A stretch of 46,841 bases of DNA from Bdellovibrionaceae bacterium UBA2316 (GTDB lineage: Bacteria; Bdellovibrionota; Bdellovibrionia; Bdellovibrionales; Bdellovibrionaceae): contig DDVI01000075.1 in assembly GCA_002345205.1 (NCBI GenBank), positions 1 to 46,841 on the forward strand. The letters run 5' to 3'. Every line of letters begins with the position of its first letter. Positions within the stretch are counted from its first letter, which is position 1. The notes under the pieces were generated by a model, which worked only from the letters and a program-made list of their open reading frames with translations, was not told where the DNA came from and did no database searches. Of the stretch, positions 42,196-46,841 are shown one piece after another. The translations under genes and the position numbers were made by a program.

Positions 42196-42912
42196 ATGAC
42201 TCAAACTCCGACTCCTGCGCAACGGGAAAACCCGCTATTAAACATACTTTTTAATATTGTTATTCCTATTTTTATTTTAAATAAAGGCGGAAAATGGTTT
42301 GGCTCAAAAGAAGCCCTTATTATCGCTTTAGCATTTCCAATTGTTTACGGCATTTATGACTACATTCAACAAAAGAAAACAAACTACATTTCTATACTTG
42401 GTATTCTAAATGTAGGCTTCACCGGCGGCTTTGCTCTTTTGAAGCTTGAAGGATTTTGGTTTGCAGTCAAAGAAGCTTCGTTTCCTATTTTAGTTGGCTC
42501 TTTTGTGCTCTTTTCCGCATTCACAAAATCACCCTTCGTCAAAACTCTTTTTTTAAATCCGCAGCTTTTAAAAATGGACATTATACTTGCCTCGATTACC
42601 CAAAAAAATCGCGAAAAAGATTTTGAAGGACTGCTTAAACGCGGAACGATTTTGCTGTCGCTGTCCTTCGTGCTGAGTGCCGTATTAAACTTCTCTTTGG
42701 CTTATTATATATTCACCCCGATCGCTTTGGATTTACCAGAAGAACAGCGCTCTGAAATTCTAAATTCGCAGATTGCCCAAATGACTCAGTGGTCATTCAT
42801 CGTAATCATGATTCCTTCGATGTTAGCCCTGATCTCGATCATGGTTTACTTATTTAACCAAATGAAGAAAATCACTGGTTTATCTAACGAAGAGCTTTTG
42901 CAAAATACATAA
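42196..42912 (+). CDS. VC0807-like multi-pass membrane protein
   Basis: I choose the ATG at 42196 because the upstream extension to 42133 abuts mutM and is charged. The 238-residue product has about six membrane helices (for example NILFNIVIPIFIL, ALIIALAFPIVYGIYDYI, YISILGILNVGFTGGFALL, FPILVGSFVLFSAF, ILLSLSFVLSAVLNFSLAYYIF, WSFIVIMIPSMLALISIMVYLF). Layout and the NKGGKWFGSKEALIIALAFPI segment resemble the uncharacterised VC0807 family. No ribosome binding site stands out. Function unknown. Confidence 0.72.
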   Translation: MTQTPTPAQRENPLLNILFNIVIPIFILNKGGKWFGSKEALIIALAFPIVYGIYDYIQQKKTNYISILGILNVGFTGGFALLKLEGFWFAVKEASFPILVGSFVLFSAFTKSPFVKTLFLNPQLLKMDIILASITQKNREKDFEGLLKRGTILLSLSFVLSAVLNFSLAYYIFTPIALDLPEEQRSEILNSQIAQMTQWSFIVIMIPSMLALISIMVYLFNQMKKITGLSNEELLQNT

Positions 42913-43068
42913 ACCCCTGAGCACATGTTTAACTTTTGGACGTTTCCTAAAAATGACCGCATTTTTGGGCGTTGTCGCTAGGACAATGGTGCTGAATCCA
43001 TTTGATTTCGCTTTAAACGACTAGCTTTTGGAAAGCTTTTTGCTTTTATAGCGCCAGGAGCCGTAGTC

Positions 43069-44331
43069 ATGAAACTAAATGTTCGTTCGATCAGTCTTAA
43101 CTGCACATTCCTGATAGCCTCACTGGTTATCGCCAGCGGCTGTACGAAAAAGGTTCCCGTCGTCAATCCCGATAAAATTCGCGGATCCGCACTCCAAGAG
43201 AAATTGAAAGAGGAAGCTGAAGAAGCCGCACAGGCTGCGGCTGAAACCGACGCCGGCAAATTACCCGAACCCTCACACGATGATTCACCATCAATCGCAC
43301 GGCCGATTGAGCGTACGCCGACCCCAGGACGTGTTTTGACACCGAAACCGGTAGCAGAGCAGTTAACGGCAACGGAGGAAGAAAAGGCACCGACATTGCC
43401 TGTAGCCGAAACACCCAAACCACCTACGGCTATTTCAAAACCTGTCGTATCTACACCGGTTACTCTTTTTGAAAAATGTGCTGAAAATAAAGCCGTCGCA
43501 ATCATTGGCGCTCTTGAACATGTTCGAGCTGCTGGTGTCAAACCTTCGCAGCTTTCGGCGACTCGAAAAGCACTTTTTGATTTTTGCACACATGATATTC
43601 AGGATAAATCGATCAAAGCGGAACTCGAGAAAACCGATCTTGTTCCTTTAATTATAGATGAAACTCTGAAGCGTTTTCCTGAACACGAAGATGTAGTAAA
43701 GTTCTATAAAGCGATAGAAAACAACACAACCTATCCGCGCGAACAAAAAGAGAAAATCTACGCAGTTTATGGAAGCGGTGGTGAAATCGCAACAACAGGG
43801 GTTCAATTTTTTGGCAAATTGGATGCATCGAAATCAACCTCAAACGTTATTTCTTATAACGTGACATCGGTCTTAGGGTCTTGGTTAACGCGCATTTTCG
43901 AGAAAGATGGCAATATTGCAAAGTCCAAAAACACAGATCTTAAGTCCATCACAAAACCAAACATTCGATTCACATTCGATTTTTCGCCTTCAGAAAAAAA
44001 CGTATATCAGTTAACCATCAGCGATGGAGCCGCTAAAGTCACCGCCAATGTTTCATTTAAAATCGGTGATTTAAAAACGTTACGAGAACGCAAGCAAGTG
44101 ACTGTAACGCTAACTTCTGAATCATGGTACAAAGTGCAAGAAGCCCACTTGCGTAACTTAATTGCTGATCAAGCCAAAGATTTGATTTCCATGCCATTCG
44201 CATTAGATCGCAAACAAAAAGATCTGTATTTAGTGCGGACATGCAACCTAAAAGAAGAGAGTATGGCTTGCACGGATCCTGACTATTCCATTAGCGCCGT
44301 CGTCAAAACATCAAGTGCACCGGCTAAGTAA
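43069..44331 (+). CDS. Lipoprotein with possible PKD-like domain
   Basis: The start follows CCAGGAGCCGTAGTC. The 420-residue product has a lipoprotein signal with lipobox IASGC (Cys25), then a Pro/Glu/Ala-rich linker (about 35-130) that would span the periplasm. A helical region with ALEHVRAAGVKPSQLSATRKALFDFC follows. A beta-rich part (about 245-330) with KLDASKSTSNVISYNV and FDFSPSEKNVYQLTISDGAAKVTANVSF has the layout of a PKD/immunoglobulin-like fold. No family recognised. Convergent with tsaE, two bases apart. Confidence 0.7.
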   Translation: MKLNVRSISLNCTFLIASLVIASGCTKKVPVVNPDKIRGSALQEKLKEEAEEAAQAAAETDAGKLPEPSHDDSPSIARPIERTPTPGRVLTPKPVAEQLTATEEEKAPTLPVAETPKPPTAISKPVVSTPVTLFEKCAENKAVAIIGALEHVRAAGVKPSQLSATRKALFDFCTHDIQDKSIKAELEKTDLVPLIIDETLKRFPEHEDVVKFYKAIENNTTYPREQKEKIYAVYGSGGEIATTGVQFFGKLDASKSTSNVISYNVTSVLGSWLTRIFEKDGNIAKSKNTDLKSITKPNIRFTFDFSPSEKNVYQLTISDGAAKVTANVSFKIGDLKTLRERKQVTVTLTSESWYKVQEAHLRNLIADQAKDLISMPFALDRKQKDLYLVRTCNLKEESMACTDPDYSISAVVKTSSAPAK

Positions 44332-44333
44332 GT

Positions 44334-44762
44334 TTAAACAAAACTAAATAAAGAGTATTTGCGTTTACCATCAGGCAATACATTTATTTGAATAAACCAT
44401 TTCTGCCAATCTAAGGGCAATTCATCGACAGAAACTCGCTCAACCCACTCTGCAAGAACGATAGACTGATCGTCCGCAAATAGATCCCAAAATCCGGCAG
44501 AGTCGACATCCTCTGCAGACTCGAGCCGATATAAGTCAACATGGATTACCGACAAGCCAAAAGCTTTATACGAGTTATACAGTGCGAAGGTAGGTGATGA
44601 AACATCAACGTTTTGATCCCGCAGTAAATGGCCGATCAATGTTGTTTTACCGGCGCCCATATCCCCACGAAGACCAAAAAAAGTTTTGCTCTTTATCCGC
44701 TGACGGATAGCTTCCAAGAATTTTTCGGACTCGTTTGTTTCAAGAACTAGTGATTCCTTCAT
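44334..44762 (-). CDS. tsaE: tRNA threonylcarbamoyladenosine biosynthesis ATPase TsaE
   Basis: A 142-residue P-loop ATPase with GDMGAGKTT (33-41), the family SSPTFALYNSY motif (55-64) and HVDLYRL (74-80), followed by AEWVERV. TsaE assists TsaB-TsaD in making the t6A37 modification of ANN-decoding tRNAs. It follows the chemotaxis receptor by nine bases on the same strand, an unusual partner. Its ribosome binding site AAAAGG is close to the ATG. Identification is firm. Confidence 0.95.
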   Translation of the reverse strand: MKESLVLETNESEKFLEAIRQRIKSKTFFGLRGDMGAGKTTLIGHLLRDQNVDVSSPTFALYNSYKAFGLSVIHVDLYRLESAEDVDSAGFWDLFADDQSIVLAEWVERVSVDELPLDWQKWFIQINVLPDGKRKYSLFSFV

Positions 44763-44771
44763 CCTTTTTAT

Positions 44772-46052
44772 TTACGAGGCTTTTAGTAATTCTTCAACTA
44801 AATGATCTAGTTTTTTCACCTGATTTGATATCTGCTGCGAGGACTCGCTGGTCATCTGGGCAATATGAGCGTTTTTCTGAGTCGACTCATCTATTTTATC
44901 AACGGCCGTCTTAATTTGTTCGATACCAACAGATTGTTCTGCCGTCGCGGACGAAATTTCTTTGTTAAGATTCTTTAGAGATTCAATCGAATTAACGATC
45001 TTCACTAATGAATCTCCACTTTGATCCGTTTTCTTTTTACCGATCTCGACTTGCTGCACACTTTGAGCGATCAATGACGAGATCTCCTTTGCCGCCTGGG
45101 CGCTTCGTTGCGATAGATTCCTAACCGCTTCGGCAACTACGGCGAATCCTCGCCCCTGCTCACCAGCGCGAGCCGCTTCAACCGCCGCATTCAGGGCCAG
45201 CAAATTCGTTTGAAAGGCAATATCATCAATTAAACTTGTAATGTCTTTGATCTTATTGGACGACTGAGAGATTGCGTTCATTAGATCGATAAGTTCACGC
45301 ATATTTTTTTCGCCGTCTTTAGCGGCCAGACTACTGGAAACGGATAACTCGGACGCGTTCGAAGCATTTCGGCTATTTTGCTTAACCATCGAGTTAATTT
45401 CTTCAAGCGATGCTGCCGTTTGCTGAACAGCATGAGCTTGCTCTTGAGACGACGACGATAACTGCTGACTTTGCGCCGTGGATTCTGTCGAAGACGAATT
45501 GATATTCAATGTTAACTTTTTTAGTTCTTCAACGACGGAACCTTGATTTACAATGATCTTTTTAAATTTATAAGAAACGTAAACAGAAGGAATTGATTCA
45601 AGGACCACAAATACCGCGTGGATAAGTACGATACCAAAACTGGCCTCATAATTAAACACACTCTTAGGTAAAAACAACCAGAAACCCACGTGGTGAACAG
45701 CGATCGTCGCTGCGGCCGCCACGATCACCCAAGGGTTTGCAAAGATGATCAAAAGCGCTAAGCCTACAAATATATGAAAGTGCATCTCGATCATCCCCGA
45801 AGCAACGTGGATCAATAGAGCACTAAATCCCATCAAGGCCACACCCATTGCCATAGAGGCTACTCGAGACGACTTGTTTAGAAAAAACAGCAAAATTGGC
45901 CCAGCCAGCAACCCAATCGATAGCGCCGCCGTCAGAAAAATATCTGATTTTAGAAAATAGGCCAACGCAACCAAGATTGGAAAATGCAATGTTAAAATGG
46001 AAAGCATGGTGAAGTTCATCTTCTGAACATACTGACGCTCTAAATTATTCAC
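44772..46052 (-). CDS. Methyl-accepting chemotaxis protein with multi-pass membrane sensor
   Basis: Translation starts at a GTG (46052) after AAGGAGACTTT. The 426-residue product has about six membrane helices in residues 14-165, with short loops, then a cytoplasmic receptor domain with QAQSQQLSSSSQEQAHAVQQTAASLEEI and the conserved tip DDIAFQTNLLALNAAVEAARAGEQGRGFAVVAEAVRNL. No HAMP domain is visible. A membrane-embedded sensor suggests detection of a lipophilic or membrane signal. It lies 24 bases after the thioredoxin-fold gene and nine before tsaE. Confidence 0.92.
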   Translation of the reverse strand: MNNLERQYVQKMNFTMLSILTLHFPILVALAYFLKSDIFLTAALSIGLLAGPILLFFLNKSSRVASMAMGVALMGFSALLIHVASGMIEMHFHIFVGLALLIIFANPWVIVAAAATIAVHHVGFWLFLPKSVFNYEASFGIVLIHAVFVVLESIPSVYVSYKFKKIIVNQGSVVEELKKLTLNINSSSTESTAQSQQLSSSSQEQAHAVQQTAASLEEINSMVKQNSRNASNASELSVSSSLAAKDGEKNMRELIDLMNAISQSSNKIKDITSLIDDIAFQTNLLALNAAVEAARAGEQGRGFAVVAEAVRNLSQRSAQAAKEISSLIAQSVQQVEIGKKKTDQSGDSLVKIVNSIESLKNLNKEISSATAEQSVGIEQIKTAVDKIDESTQKNAHIAQMTSESSQQISNQVKKLDHLVEELLKAS

Positions 46053-46076
46053 AAAGTCTCCTTACTTAGACAACGC

Positions 46077-46643
46077 TCAATTTTCATATTTCATTTCAAA
46101 AGGGTCCATGGCTGTTTTAAGTGCCGGCGACAAAGCACAGCCAAGCACCGGCAATGCCACAACTTTACTGCCACCTTTTACCTCAGAAACGATCTCTAGA
46201 TCTCGGTGGTCCATTTCATCAATATTTTTATAACCACCAGAATATTTAAGCTCACCCGAAGAATCTGACACTAATAACACCGGCGCTGCCTCTAAATTAA
46301 ATTGAGTTTTTAAATCCGCCACCGAAATATGGCTTAGCTTAAAACCTTTTTTTGAAAGCTCTGTTTCGTTAGGCAAAGTTCCGTCAACGATTACAATGGT
46401 TTCTTGTAGAAATTCTGGGCGCAGTGTTTCTTCTAAATGGCGACCAACGCGTTTTGAACATTTGCATTTAGCGCTTAAAATGTGAGTCACTGATAAATGA
46501 TCTTTATCCGAAAGAGTTTTAATAATCTGACTGGGAGTTTTCACGTCTATTGAAAAAGGTAAATTATGCTGCGCCATTAAAATAGAAATAGGCACTGACA
46601 CAATTGCAAACCACACAACAAAAACCAGAAATTCCTTTTTCAT
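46077..46643 (-). CDS. Membrane-anchored thioredoxin-fold-like protein
   Basis: The 188-residue product has an N-terminal membrane anchor (about 5-24). The periplasmic part contains ILSAKCKCSKRVGRHLEETL, with a CxC pair (Cys60 and Cys62) where thioredoxins have CxxC. APVLLVSDSSGELKYSGGY then supplies the cis-Pro (Pro121) and a beta-hairpin as in the fold. A further Cys is in LPVLGCALSP. It could be a disulfide-handling or metal-binding protein. It is the first gene of a cluster with a chemotaxis receptor and tsaE. The fold call is by pattern. Confidence 0.65.
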   Translation of the reverse strand: MKKEFLVFVVWFAIVSVPISILMAQHNLPFSIDVKTPSQIIKTLSDKDHLSVTHILSAKCKCSKRVGRHLEETLRPEFLQETIVIVDGTLPNETELSKKGFKLSHISVADLKTQFNLEAAPVLLVSDSSGELKYSGGYKNIDEMDHRDLEIVSEVKGGSKVVALPVLGCALSPALKTAMDPFEMKYEN

Positions 46644-46757
46644 TAAGGAACCTATCGGATTAAACGTGTATATATTTAGTTCGTAAATGGGGGCGTTTTA
46701 AAATGAAACGTTCTTTCCGCGTTTAGAAACAGGCTGGCTTATTACCAAGACTGCAGC

Positions 46758-46837
46758 ATAGATTGACTGTTTAAGCTGCGTACTTGACTTTTTCCGCTTG
46801 GAAAAAATCAAGTACGCAGATTAAACAGTCAATCTAT
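46758..46837. repeat. 80-base near-perfect inverted repeat (large hairpin)
   Basis: Arms of 17 bp (46758-46774 with 46821-46837), 12 bp (46776-46787 with 46808-46819) and 7 bp (46789-46795 with 46800-46806) are separated by two single mismatches, around a GCTT loop. Together 36 of 38 positions pair. It lies in the leader region upstream of the thioredoxin-fold gene, near the window edge, so its context on the right is unknown. Confidence 0.9.
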
Positions 46838-46841
46838 AGAT

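Noticed and set aside
42978..43589. 203-codon minus-strand frame opposite the lipoprotein gene
   Set aside because: Shadow of the Pro/Glu-rich linker, Ser/Ala-rich and without start context.

Overview
The window looks like chromosomal DNA of a Bdellovibrio-type bacterium (Bdellovibrionota) with fairly low GC. This is an inference from gene content, not from a marker gene: a FadE-size acyl-CoA dehydrogenase, a fused IcmF mutase, many secreted proteases and lipoproteins, two methyl-accepting chemotaxis proteins and a TIGR04552-like protein occur together. No rRNA, CRISPR array or recognisable transposase is present.

Left edge (1-2504, minus strand): a tightly coupled three-gene operon. In transcription order it encodes a 94-residue peptide with a Sec-like leader, a 265-residue protein carrying HELAH and the downstream Arg/Pro-Pro...His block of the aKG-HExxH peptide beta-hydroxylases, and an oligopeptide-type (SBP_bac_5) binding protein that runs off the window. 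This is the best candidate for an undescribed system: a possible ribosomally made, hydroxylated peptide with its own binding protein. GGCCA-N4-TGGCC dyads lie upstream.

Accessory stretch (about 2.6-7.8 kb): a small membrane protein, a leader with strong hairpins, a J-domain protein, an unknown protein, a type IV AbiE toxin-antitoxin pair, another unknown protein and a double-HTH regulator, ending at a tRNA-Gly(GCC) gene. It resembles a small island or island remnant next to a tRNA, but no integrase or att repeat was seen.

Core region (8-24 kb): a soluble-tailed chemotaxis receptor, a glycosyltransferase-polysaccharide deacetylase fusion, FeoAB ferrous iron uptake, two divergent PTPS/QueD paralogues with complementary active-site motifs, phosphatidylserine decarboxylase, a COG2509-like flavoprotein and a DUF2007 membrane protein. 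A minus-strand run follows: 3-hydroxyacyl-CoA dehydrogenase, crotonase, IcmF, an outer-membrane-like protein and a secreted trypsin-like protease. The first three fit short or branched acyl-CoA metabolism.

Envelope and secreted region (24-38.3 kb): SH3-like, glycine-zipper and other exported proteins, an acyltransferase, a TIGR04552-like protein, a lipoprotein, a short-chain dehydrogenase, DinB, a large PA-domain subtilase lipoprotein, a small Cys-containing exported protein, and an overlapping RHS-like/subtilase pair. Two copies of a palindromic repeat with the core GGTGCCAGGCCC act as gene-end hairpins here.

Right part (38.4-46.8 kb): FadE-type acyl-CoA dehydrogenase, a small Ala/Pro-rich exported peptide, MutM, a VC0807-like membrane protein, a lipoprotein with a possible PKD-like domain, and a minus-strand cluster of a membrane-anchored thioredoxin-fold protein, a membrane chemotaxis receptor and TsaE. 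The window ends in an 80-base near-perfect hairpin.
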